NCBI RefSeq assembly: GCF_004563925.1
Contig: NZ_SPNJ01000001.1
Location: forward strand, 1-64,000
Reading direction: 5' to 3'
Length of the DNA stretch: 64,000 bases
Source of the DNA: Herbaspirillum sp. 3R11
GTDB lineage: Bacteria > Pseudomonadota > Gammaproteobacteria > Burkholderiales > Burkholderiaceae_D
The first letter of the stretch is position 1, and each line of letters opens with the position of its first letter. The position numbers and the translations under genes are program-made. The notes below the pieces were generated by a model, which did not search any database, had not been told where the DNA came from, and was given only the letters and a program-made list of their open reading frames with translations. Positions 14,035-21,728 of this stretch are shown here, piece by piece.

Positions 14035-15312
14035 ATGGAATTCAAAGAGCAAGCGAGCAAGGCCGTGGAAGCTGTGAACGAAGTGGATTTCAAGCGTCGT
14101 CAATTGATTCAGACTGCAGGACTTGCAACGGGAGCGAGCATGTTGGGACTAGCCACGGGAGGAGCCTGGGCGGCCGGCTCCGACAAGCCGGAGAAGGAAG
14201 AAGTGAAGATCGGTTTCATTCCGCTGACCGATTGCGCTTCCGTCGTGATGGCCTCGGTGCTCGGCTTCGACAAGAAATACGGCATCAAGATCGTGCTCAG
14301 CAAGGAAGCCTCCTGGGCCGGCGTGCGCGACAAGCTGACCAACGGTGAGCTGGATGCGGCGCACGTGCTCTACGGCCTCATCTACGGCGTGCAGATGGGT
14401 ATCGGCGGCCAGAAGAAAGACATGGCCGTGCTCATGAGCCTGAACAACAACGGCCAGGCCATCACGCTGTCGAAGAAGATCGCCGACAAGGGCGGCGTCG
14501 ATGGGGCGTCGCTGGCCAAGCTGATGCAAACCGACAAGCGCGAATACACTTTCGCGCAAACCTTCCCGACCGGCACCCACGCGATGTGGCTGTACTACTG
14601 GCTGGCCGCCAACGGCATCAATCCGATGAAGGACGCCAAGGTGATCACCGTGCCGCCGCCGCAGATGGTGGCCAACATGCGGGTCGGCAACATGGATGGT
14701 TTCTGCGTTGGCGAGCCCTGGGGCCACCGAGCGATCGTCGATGGCGTGGGCATCACCGCCACCACCACGCAGGACATCTGGAAAGACCATCCGGAAAAAG
14801 TCCTCGGCACCACGCTCGACTTCGCCAAGAAATATCCGAACACCTGTCGCGCCATGATGGCGGCGATCCTCGAGGCCGGCAAATGGATCGACGCCTCGCT
14901 GGCCAACAAGAACAAGATGGCTGAAGTGATCGCCGACAAGTCCTACGTCAACACCAGCAAGGACGTCATCGATCAACGCATCATGGGGCGCTACCAGAAC
15001 GGCCTTGGCAAGACCTGGGACGACCCGAACTACATGAAGTTCTACAACGACGGCGCGGTCAACTTCCCGTACCTGTCGGACGGCATGTGGTTCATGACGC
15101 AGCATCGTCGCTGGGGCCTGCTCAAGGATGATCCGGACTACCTGGCCGTGGCCAAGTCGGTCAACCAGATCGACTTGTACAAGGACGCCGCGACCATGAC
15201 CAAGACCAGTATTCCGAAGGACGTGATGCGCACCTCGAAGCTGATGGACGGCACCGTATGGGACGGCAAGAATCCGAAAGCCTACGCCGCTTCGTTCAAG
15301 GTCAAGGCCTGA
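14035..15312 (+). CDS. nrtA: Nitrate/nitrite-binding protein of the ABC importer (NrtA-like)
   Basis: A 425-residue solute-binding protein of the NrtA/CmpA/SsuA class. The N-terminus has a twin-arginine-like signal (FKRRQLIQTAGLATGASMLG), suggesting Tat export. The mature part begins with VKIGFIPLTDCASVVMASVLGFDKKYGI, typical of the NrtA/CmpA family. GEPWGHRAIVDG and FPTGTHAMWLYYWLAANG are further family blocks. It captures nitrate (or nitrite) in the periplasm and delivers it to NrtB. The ATG at 14035 is preceded by GGGGAATGCG and was preferred over ATG 14023, which lacks a ribosome site. Expression is predicted from the sigma-54 promoter and attenuated leader upstream. Confidence 0.92.
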   Translation: MEFKEQASKAVEAVNEVDFKRRQLIQTAGLATGASMLGLATGGAWAAGSDKPEKEEVKIGFIPLTDCASVVMASVLGFDKKYGIKIVLSKEASWAGVRDKLTNGELDAAHVLYGLIYGVQMGIGGQKKDMAVLMSLNNNGQAITLSKKIADKGGVDGASLAKLMQTDKREYTFAQTFPTGTHAMWLYYWLAANGINPMKDAKVITVPPPQMVANMRVGNMDGFCVGEPWGHRAIVDGVGITATTTQDIWKDHPEKVLGTTLDFAKKYPNTCRAMMAAILEAGKWIDASLANKNKMAEVIADKSYVNTSKDVIDQRIMGRYQNGLGKTWDDPNYMKFYNDGAVNFPYLSDGMWFMTQHRRWGLLKDDPDYLAVAKSVNQIDLYKDAATMTKTSIPKDVMRTSKLMDGTVWDGKNPKAYAASFKVKA

Positions 15313-15402
15313 GTGGATACATGCAGACATGCATGCGTGCTTGCTTAGTCAAGCCGTTGGATCGCAGGACATTTTGCAGCAGCATCAAGTGAGGGAATCA
15401 AT

Positions 15403-16305
15403 ATGAGCGCAGTCATGGACACGATGATGAACGACAAGCCGACACCAGCTATCGCAGAAGTAGCGGCACCCGCAGCCGTTGCTGTTCCGAAGGTAAAGAA
15501 GACGAAGCCGGTGAGGAGAAACCTGCCGTTTGCAGGTTGGCTGATGAAGATCTTGCCTCCCGTCACCGGCCTCGCTTTCCTGGTGCTGGTGTGGCAGATC
15601 ATCGCCGCCAAGACCGGCAATTTCCCGACGCCGCTGGTGACCTTGCAGGAAGCGATCAAGTTGTTTTCCGATCCGTTCTACCGCACCGGTCCGAACGACC
15701 AGGGCATCGGCTGGAACGTGCTGGCCTCGCTGCAGCGCGTGGCGATCGGCTTCGGCCTGGCCGCGCTGGTGGGCATTCCGCTGGGTTTCCTGATCGGCCG
15801 CGTGCGCTTCCTGTCGGGCATGTTCGGTCCCATCATCAGCTTGCTGAAACCAGTGTCGCCGCTGGCCTGGTTGCCGATCGGCCTGCTCGTGTTCAAGTCG
15901 GCCAATCCGGCCGCGATCTGGTCGATCTTCATCTGCTCGATCTGGCCGATGATCATCAACACCGCCGTCGGCGTACAGCGCGTGCCGCAGGATTACATGA
16001 ACGTGGCGCGCGTGTTGAATCTGTCGGAATGGAAGATCCTCACCAAGATCCTGTTCCCATCGGTGCTGCCGTACATGCTGACCGGCGTGCGTCTGGCCAT
16101 CGGCACTGCCTGGCTGGTGATCGTGGCGGCGGAAATGCTGACCGGCGGCGTCGGCATCGGCTTCTGGGTCTGGGATGAATGGAACAACCTGAACGTGCCG
16201 CACATCATCATCGCGATCGTGGTGATCGGCGTGGTGGGCCTGATCCTTGAACAATTGCTGGTGGCGCTGGCCAAGGCCTTCACCTATGAAGAAGTCAGCA
16301 GCTGA
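15403..16305 (+). CDS. nrtB: Nitrate ABC transporter permease
   Basis: A 300-residue inner-membrane permease. A cytosolic N-terminus of about 40 residues is followed by about six transmembrane segments. The binding-protein-dependent permease loop (EAA-type) reads MNVARVLNLSEWKILTKILFPSVLPYMLTGVRLAIG. It forms the channel of the nitrate importer. The start follows GTGAGGGAATCAAT. It lies 90 bases after nrtA and 62 before the ATPase gene, forming one operon. The strong match to the NrtB/CmpB pattern (GIGWNVLASLQRVAIGFGLA) makes nitrate more likely than taurine or sulfonate, as do the regulatory features. Confidence 0.9.
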   Translation: MSAVMDTMMNDKPTPAIAEVAAPAAVAVPKVKKTKPVRRNLPFAGWLMKILPPVTGLAFLVLVWQIIAAKTGNFPTPLVTLQEAIKLFSDPFYRTGPNDQGIGWNVLASLQRVAIGFGLAALVGIPLGFLIGRVRFLSGMFGPIISLLKPVSPLAWLPIGLLVFKSANPAAIWSIFICSIWPMIINTAVGVQRVPQDYMNVARVLNLSEWKILTKILFPSVLPYMLTGVRLAIGTAWLVIVAAEMLTGGVGIGFWVWDEWNNLNVPHIIIAIVVIGVVGLILEQLLVALAKAFTYEEVSS

Positions 16306-16367
16306 TTCTGGTTTCAATGCAACGCAATGCAATGACTTAACGCTTAACAAAGCAACAGGGGATTCTG

Positions 16368-17177
16368 ATGGACATGCACAACAAGTTTATCGACATCAAT
16401 GACGTCGAGATGGTGTTCCACACCAAGAAGGGCAGCTTCCACGCGCTGCGCGACATCAACCTGACCGTGCAGAAGGGCGAGTTCATTACGCTGATCGGCC
16501 ACTCCGGCTGCGGCAAGTCGACGCTGCTGAACCTGATCGCCGGCCTGCTCAAGCCGAGCGACGGTTTGCTCCTGTGCGCCAACCGCGAAATCGCCGGACC
16601 ATCGCCGGAGCGTTCGGTGGTGTTCCAGAACCACTCGCTGCTGCCGTGGCTGACCTGCTACGAGAATATTTTCCTGGGCGTCGAGCGCGTCTTCGGCGCC
16701 ACTGAAAATCGCACCCAGCTGCGCGACCGCACACGCGCCGCACTGGCGCTGGTGGGATTGACGGCGGCCGAGAGCAAGCGTCCCAACGAAATCTCCGGCG
16801 GCATGAAGCAGCGCGTCGGCATCGCCCGCGCGCTGGCGATGGAACCCAAGGTTCTGCTGATGGATGAACCGTTCGGCGCACTCGATGCGCTGACCCGCGC
16901 GCATCTGCAGGACGAGTTGCTGAAGATCGTCGCCAAGACCGAGTCGACCGTGGTCATGGTCACGCACGATGTCGACGAAGCGGTGCTGCTGTCGGACCGC
17001 ATCGTCATGATGACCAACGGCCCGGCCGCCACCATCGGCGAAATCCTCGAGGTCAAGCTGGCGCGTCCGCGCGAACGCGTGGCGCTGGCGCAGGATGCGC
17101 AGTATTCCGAATACCGTACGACGGTGCTGGAATTCCTGTATCGCAAGCAGGCGCATCCGGCCAAAGAAGCTGCATAA
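16368..17177 (+). CDS. nrtD: Nitrate ABC transporter ATPase (NrtC/D-like)
   Basis: A 269-residue ATPase: Walker [11 protein letters not shown]-loop [18 protein letters not shown], signature [19 protein letters not shown], Walker [15 protein letters not shown] and H-loop [26 protein letters not shown] is characteristic of the NrtC/NrtD/CmpC branch. There is no fused C-terminal binding domain, so it resembles NrtD rather than cyanobacterial NrtC. It likely acts as a homodimer powering NrtB. The next gene starts 34 bases downstream and is probably co-transcribed. Confidence 0.9.
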   Translation: MDMHNKFIDINDVEMVFHTKKGSFHALRDINLTVQKGEFITLIGHSGCGKSTLLNLIAGLLKPSDGLLLCANREIAGPSPERSVVFQNHSLLPWLTCYENIFLGVERVFGATENRTQLRDRTRAALALVGLTAAESKRPNEISGGMKQRVGIARALAMEPKVLLMDEPFGALDALTRAHLQDELLKIVAKTESTVVMVTHDVDEAVLLSDRIVMMTNGPAATIGEILEVKLARPRERVALAQDAQYSEYRTTVLEFLYRKQAHPAKEAA

Positions 17178-17210
17178 GAATATCTCCAGGGCTCACATGA
17201 AAGGAATGCC

Positions 17211-17906
17211 ATGATGGCGTCCGCACAAATCAGGCTGGTTCAGAACAACGAGACCGGAGAGGATGACAGCGGCATCAAGCCGTTGTCAGGTGAAGTGTTC
17301 GGCGCATTGATCAATCTGTCGGGGCGCAGGCGTTTCACTTCCCAGCGTCTGGTGTTGTATGCGGTGCTGGCGTCGCAGGGCCACGACGGTGCGGTGAAGA
17401 CCGCGCGCGAGGCACTGGCCTTGTTCCGTGGCGCCCACACGGCGCTGGTGAAGGGTTCCGATACCGTACCCGGGATTTTTTGCGAAGAAGTGCGCGAAGC
17501 CTATTTCGGCAAGCTCGACGGCGATGCGCAGATCGTCTACTTCATGAACCTGGCCGAGCGCACGCTCAACGCCATCGAGGATCGACTGCGCGATGCGCCG
17601 GCGCTGCTGGAGGAACTGGTGCGCATCACCACGCCGCTGCTGAGCGTGCTGAACCAGATCACCACCGTCTACGAAGAGCAATCCAAGCGCCATGCGGTGC
17701 TGATGAAGAAGCAGTTGCGCGGCATCATGACCGACATCGAAACCATCGCCAAGCAGGCCAAGATGGTGTCCTTCAATGCGCGCATCGTGGCCGCGCGTGC
17801 GGGTCAGGCGGGCAAGGAATTCTCCGTCGTTGCGGGTGTGCTGTCGAACATCACCACCGAGATCGACGACCTCGTCAGGGCGGCGCTGAGCGGCGCGGCG
17901 GCTTGA
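17211..17906 (+). CDS. Soluble PilJ/NarX-like motif protein with truncated chemoreceptor tip
   Basis: A 231-residue protein without signal peptide or membrane helix. Residues 34-46 (INLSGRRRFTSQR) match the P-box pattern of PilJ/NarX-type nitrate-sensing domains (N-x-A-G-R-Q-R-M-x-S-Q-R). The C-terminus (about 176-214) resembles the hairpin tip of methyl-accepting chemotaxis proteins (IAKQAKMVSFNARIVAARAGQAGKEFSVVA). Only this short part of the signalling domain is present. The gene is 34 bases after the nitrate ATPase gene with its own SD (AAAGGAATGCC). I infer a cytoplasmic nitrate sensor for this locus. The family and mechanism are unproven. Confidence 0.7.
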   Translation: MMASAQIRLVQNNETGEDDSGIKPLSGEVFGALINLSGRRRFTSQRLVLYAVLASQGHDGAVKTAREALALFRGAHTALVKGSDTVPGIFCEEVREAYFGKLDGDAQIVYFMNLAERTLNAIEDRLRDAPALLEELVRITTPLLSVLNQITTVYEEQSKRHAVLMKKQLRGIMTDIETIAKQAKMVSFNARIVAARAGQAGKEFSVVAGVLSNITTEIDDLVRAALSGAAA

Positions 17907-17943
17907 GTCCTTTCGGGGTGTATTGAGATCATTTCCCGGATTC

Positions 17944-17976
17944 TGTTCTAATTGAGGCAACTCAAAAAACAGAACA
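17944..17976. promoter_or_regulatory. Putative LysR-type operator before the LysR gene
   Basis: TGTTCT (17944-17949) and AGAACA (17971-17976) form an inverted pair separated by 21 bases, ending 15 bases before the LysR start. The same half-sites recur closer together at 18941-18959. Confidence 0.45.
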
Positions 17977-17990
17977 GGCAGGGAAGGGCG

Positions 17991-18905
17991 ATGAAAAAAC
18001 TCAGCGAGCAGCGGCTCGTCTATTTCTTTGAAGCGGTCCAGTGCGGCAGCGTACGCGCGGCAGCCGACAAGCTCGACATCGCGCCCTCGGCGGTGAGTCG
18101 CCAGATCACGCTGCTCGAACAGGAGATTGCCATCCCGGTGATGGAGCGCCATCGCCGCGGCGTCGTGCCGACCGAAGCGGGCCAGTTGCTGATCGACTAC
18201 TACCGCGAGCAGGGCGCGCACCAGGCCGACCTGTTGTCCAAACTGCAAGGCCTGCGCGGACTCAAGCGCGGGCATGTCAGCATCGTCATCGGCGAAGGTT
18301 TCGTGAGCGATTTCATGAGCCGGCCGATGACGTATTTCTGCGAACGCCATCCGCAGATTTCAGTCTCGCTCGACCTCGCCGGCACCAACGACGTGCTGCG
18401 CATGGTGGCCGAAGACATCGCCGAAATCGGCCTGGTCTACAATCCGCCGGCCGATCCCAAGATCGTCTCGCGCTCGGTGCAGCGGCAGCCGATGATGGCG
18501 GTGGTCAGCGCCAACTCGCCGCTGCGCAACAGCAAATCCTGCACCTTGCAGGAGCTCAGCGAATATCCGGTCGGGCTGATGCACACGTCCTACGGTACGC
18601 GGCAATTGCTGGCGCTGGCCGAATACGCCGCCAAGATCAAGCTCAATCCCACACTCACCACCAACTCCATCAACGTGCTCAAGCACTTCGTCAGATCCGA
18701 GCTGGGTGTGACGCTGCTGCCGCGCTTTGCGGTATCGACCGAACTGGCGGCGGGGGAGCTGTTTGCGATTCCGCTGGAGGACGATGTGCTGGCGGTAGCC
18801 GAGGTGCACCTGGTCACGCGCGTCGGCCGCAAGCTGTCGGTGGCCGCCAATCGCTTCGTGTCGTACTCGAGTTCGCTGATGCAGGCGTTCCAGGTCACCA
18901 GCTGA
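17991..18905 (+). CDS. LysR-family transcriptional regulator
   Basis: A 304-residue LTTR. The N-terminal winged helix-turn-helix (FFEAVQCGSVRAAADKLDIAPSAVSRQITLLEQEI, residues 11-45) and linker are followed by a ligand-binding periplasmic-like domain. The effector domain includes GHVSIVIGEGFVSDF and LGVTLLPRFAVS. The start follows AGGGAAGGGCG. It is co-directional with the dehydrogenase, aldehyde dehydrogenase and DUF3100 permease genes. TGTTCT/AGAACA dyads lie before itself and before that operon, so it likely controls both. The effector is unknown, perhaps the substrate of the pathway. Confidence 0.9.
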   Translation: MKKLSEQRLVYFFEAVQCGSVRAAADKLDIAPSAVSRQITLLEQEIAIPVMERHRRGVVPTEAGQLLIDYYREQGAHQADLLSKLQGLRGLKRGHVSIVIGEGFVSDFMSRPMTYFCERHPQISVSLDLAGTNDVLRMVAEDIAEIGLVYNPPADPKIVSRSVQRQPMMAVVSANSPLRNSKSCTLQELSEYPVGLMHTSYGTRQLLALAEYAAKIKLNPTLTTNSINVLKHFVRSELGVTLLPRFAVSTELAAGELFAIPLEDDVLAVAEVHLVTRVGRKLSVAANRFVSYSSSLMQAFQVTS

Positions 18906-18940
18906 ACGACGTTCTGCAATTCGTCCTGCTACACATTCTG

Positions 18941-18959
18941 TGTTCTCATAAATAGAACA
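18941..18959. promoter_or_regulatory. Putative LysR-type operator before the dehydrogenase operon
   Basis: TGTTCT, seven bases, AGAACA forms a symmetric 19-base site just after the LysR gene and 94 bases before the dehydrogenase ATG. It shares half-sites with 17944-17976. Confidence 0.5.
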
Positions 18960-19052
18960 ATATTGGCTTTTCGATGTAATTGACGCTCATTCCCGCTGCT
19001 TGCACACTGGACCCGTCTGATTTGACCTACGACTTATCCAGTGAGGAGCGGC

Positions 19053-19925
19053 ATGAAACATATCGGTGTGGCAGGCTTGGGCAACATGGGGCGCGGCATG
19101 GCGCTGTCGTTGCAGCGCGGCGGCTTTACGGTGTCCGGCTACGATCCGGCGCCTGCGGCGGTGGAAAGCATCGCCCGTGAAGGCGTGCAGACATTTGCGT
19201 CCGTGGCGGCGCTGGCGGCGGAAGTCGACGTGCTGATCCTGTCGCTGCCGACGTCGGACGTGGTCGAGGCCGTGGTGTTCGGCACCGACGGCGTGCTTGC
19301 CGGCGCCAAAGCCGGTTTGCTGGTGGTCGACACCACCACGGCGGACCCCAACAGTACGCGCAAGGTCGCCGCAGCGCTGGCGGAAAAGGGCGTGCGCTTC
19401 ATCGATGCGCCGGTCAGCGGCGGTCCCAAGGGCGCCATCACCGGCACCATGACCATGGTGCTGGGCGGTGCGGCGGAAGACGTCGCGGCGGTCACGCCGG
19501 TGCTGGAAGCGATGAGCGCCAAGCGCGTGCATGTCGGCCCGGTCGGCGCGGGCCACGTCACCAAACTGCTCAACAACCTGATGTGCGGCGCGCACCTGAT
19601 CGTCGCCGGCGAAGCGGCGCGCATCGCCGCCGCCGCCGGCCTCGATGCGCAACAAATTTTCGAAGGCATCAATGCCGGCTCGGGCCGCAGCGGCATCACG
19701 CAAGTCAACTATCCCACCTGGATTTTCAACGACGCCTTCGACTCCGGATTCACGATGAAGCTCATGCGCAAGGACCTGCGCCTGGCCATGGGTTTGCTGA
19801 GCGAGCTCGGCACCTCGGCGCCGCTGTCGGGCGAAGTCGGTCGTCTGTGGGCCGCGAGTGCGGACGCAGCTGGCACCGCCGATAGCGAGGATTTCAACCG
19901 CATCGTGCAGTTCATCGAAAAGTAA
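19053..19925 (+). CDS. 3-hydroxyisobutyrate-dehydrogenase-family beta-hydroxyacid dehydrogenase
   Basis: A 290-residue NAD(P)-dependent oxidoreductase. The Rossmann motif IGVAGLGNMGRGMA (residues 4-17) binds the cofactor. DAPVSGGPKGAITGTM is the substrate-binding signature, and the catalytic Lys lies in GAGHVTKLLNN. GGAAEDVAAVTPVLEAM is another family block. Members oxidise beta-hydroxyacids such as 3-hydroxyisobutyrate, tartronate semialdehyde or threonate; the substrate is not determined. It is followed at 26 bases by an aldehyde dehydrogenase, suggesting sequential oxidation. SD GTGAGGAGCGGC precedes the ATG. Confidence 0.9.
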   Translation: MKHIGVAGLGNMGRGMALSLQRGGFTVSGYDPAPAAVESIAREGVQTFASVAALAAEVDVLILSLPTSDVVEAVVFGTDGVLAGAKAGLLVVDTTTADPNSTRKVAAALAEKGVRFIDAPVSGGPKGAITGTMTMVLGGAAEDVAAVTPVLEAMSAKRVHVGPVGAGHVTKLLNNLMCGAHLIVAGEAARIAAAAGLDAQQIFEGINAGSGRSGITQVNYPTWIFNDAFDSGFTMKLMRKDLRLAMGLLSELGTSAPLSGEVGRLWAASADAAGTADSEDFNRIVQFIEK

Positions 19926-19951
19926 ATTACCTACCGGATCAGGAGCCTTAC

Positions 19952-21463
19952 ATGCAATCGAGTGAAGCAGAACAATTGTTGGCGGCGTTTGCCCCGTTCT
20001 TCCCGGACGCCGGCTTTGTCGGCTCGTACGTCGGCGGCAAGCTGGTGCAGGGCGATGGCGCGGCCGTGGTGCTGCAGAATCCGGCCACCGGCGCCGACAG
20101 CCTGAGCTATCGCGACGCCGGTGCTGCAGTCGTGCAGCTGGCCGCCGACGCCGCGCTGGCGGCGCAGGCTGAATGGTGGAAGCTGACGCACGCCGCGCGC
20201 GGCCGCATCGTGTTCGCCGTCGGCCAGAAAATCCGCGACAACACCGAAGCGCTGGCGCAGCTGGAGTCGCTCAGCGCCGGCAAGCCGATCCGCGATTGCC
20301 GCGGCGAAGTCGGCAAGGTCGCCGAGATGTTCGAGTACTACGCGGGCTGGACCGACAAATTTTATGGCGACGTGATTCCGGTGCCGAGTTCGCATCTGAA
20401 TTACACACGCCGCGAGCCGGTCGGCGCGGTGCTGCAGATCACGCCGTGGAACGCGCCGATCTTCACCTGTGGCTGGCAGGTCGCGCCGGCGATCGCCATG
20501 GGCAACGCGGTGTTGCTCAAGCCATCCGAACTGACGCCGTTCACCTCGCTGGCGGTGGCTGCGCTGGCTGAACAGGCCGGCGTGCCGAAGGGGCTGATCA
20601 ACGTGCTGGCCGGTCAAGGCCACACGGTCGGCCAGGCCGCCATCGATCATCGCGTCGTCAAGAAAGTGGTGTTCGTCGGCTCGCCGCAAACCGGCAAGAA
20701 GATCGCCGAAGCCGCTGCGCGCCGCTTGCTGCCATGCGTGCTGGAGCTGGGCGGCAAGTCGGCCAACATCGTCTTTGCAGACGCTGACCTCAAGCGCGCC
20801 TGCCTCGGTGCGCAGGCGGCGATCTTTTCTTCAGCCGGACAAAGTTGTGTGGCCGGTTCGCGCTTGCTGGTGCAGCGTTCCGTCTATGACGAATTCGTCG
20901 CCATGCTGGCCAGCGGTGCGAGCAGGATCAAGGTCGGACAGCCGCTCGATGCGCAGACCGAAGTCGGGCCGATTTCCAATCGCAAGCAATACGAACACGT
21001 GCGCGGCATGATCGCCGAAGGCGTGCGCAACGGTGCGCGGCTGGCGACGGCGGAGCAGGATTTTTCAGCACCTGGATTCTTTGTGCGGCCGACCGTATTG
21101 GCCGACGTCAGCAACGACATGGCGGTGGCGCAGCAGGAAATCTTCGGACCGGTGGTGGTGGCGATTCCGTTCGACACCGAAGAAGACGCGGTGCGCATTG
21201 CCAACGACAGCGACTTCGGCCTGGCCGGCGCGGTCTGGACCAATGATGTGGCGCGTGCGCATCGCGTGGCGGCCAATATCAACGCCGGCACCTTCTGGAT
21301 CAACGGCTACAAGACCATCAACGTGACCTCGCCGTTCGGCGGCTATGGACAGAGCGGCTACGGCCGTTCCAGCGGCGTCGAGGCCTTGTATGAATACACG
21401 CAGACCAAGAGCGTGTGGGTCGAGACGGCGAAGGAACCGGCAGCGACCTTCGGCTACGTATGA
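19952..21463 (+). CDS. NAD(P)-dependent aldehyde dehydrogenase
   Basis: A 503-residue ALDH superfamily enzyme. TPWNAPIFTCGWQVAPAIA is the conserved N-x-P region before the cofactor site. The catalytic Glu is in LELGGKSANIVF. The nucleophilic Cys is in FSSAGQSCVAGSRLLV. EIFGPVVVAIPFD and the C-terminal PFGGYGQSGYGRSSG blocks are all present, so it should be active. It probably oxidises an aldehyde made by, or feeding, the neighbouring hydroxyacid dehydrogenase. The stop codon coincides with the first unit of a tandem 14-base repeat. Confidence 0.93.
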   Translation: MQSSEAEQLLAAFAPFFPDAGFVGSYVGGKLVQGDGAAVVLQNPATGADSLSYRDAGAAVVQLAADAALAAQAEWWKLTHAARGRIVFAVGQKIRDNTEALAQLESLSAGKPIRDCRGEVGKVAEMFEYYAGWTDKFYGDVIPVPSSHLNYTRREPVGAVLQITPWNAPIFTCGWQVAPAIAMGNAVLLKPSELTPFTSLAVAALAEQAGVPKGLINVLAGQGHTVGQAAIDHRVVKKVVFVGSPQTGKKIAEAAARRLLPCVLELGGKSANIVFADADLKRACLGAQAAIFSSAGQSCVAGSRLLVQRSVYDEFVAMLASGASRIKVGQPLDAQTEVGPISNRKQYEHVRGMIAEGVRNGARLATAEQDFSAPGFFVRPTVLADVSNDMAVAQQEIFGPVVVAIPFDTEEDAVRIANDSDFGLAGAVWTNDVARAHRVAANINAGTFWINGYKTINVTSPFGGYGQSGYGRSSGVEALYEYTQTKSVWVETAKEPAATFGYV

Positions 21464-21520
21464 CGCGAACCGGTTGACGCGAACCGGTTGACACGAATCG
21501 GATGACACGAATCGGATGAC
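21461..21520. repeat. Tandem 14-base repeat, four units
   Basis: TGACGCGAACCGGT occurs twice and is then followed by TGACACGAATCGGA twice and a partial TGAC. The first TGA is the stop codon of the aldehyde dehydrogenase. The rest of the 265-base spacer 21464-21728 shows no gene. Confidence 0.9.
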
Positions 21521-21728
21521 TGCGCTGTTCCCGTCGAATGAGAACGTTGTCATTTTCATTGCAGCGAGGAGCAGGGCAGGGCATGATTGACGCCGGACAA
21601 CGAAGGCGATCAAGAAACACGTCGAAACGCCGTCATCAATCGTTGCAACAAGAATAGCTGTATCAGGGAGGGCCGCGCACAATGCGGCTTTTGAACAGTC
21701 TTCGCACACAATATCCGGAGGGAACAAT

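Noticed and set aside
21530-21565. Possible Fur box GAATGAGAACGTTGTCATTTTCATT before the DUF3100 permease
   Set aside because: Only the outer AATGA/TCATT bases are symmetric; the core lacks the 7-1-7 pattern seen at 24866.
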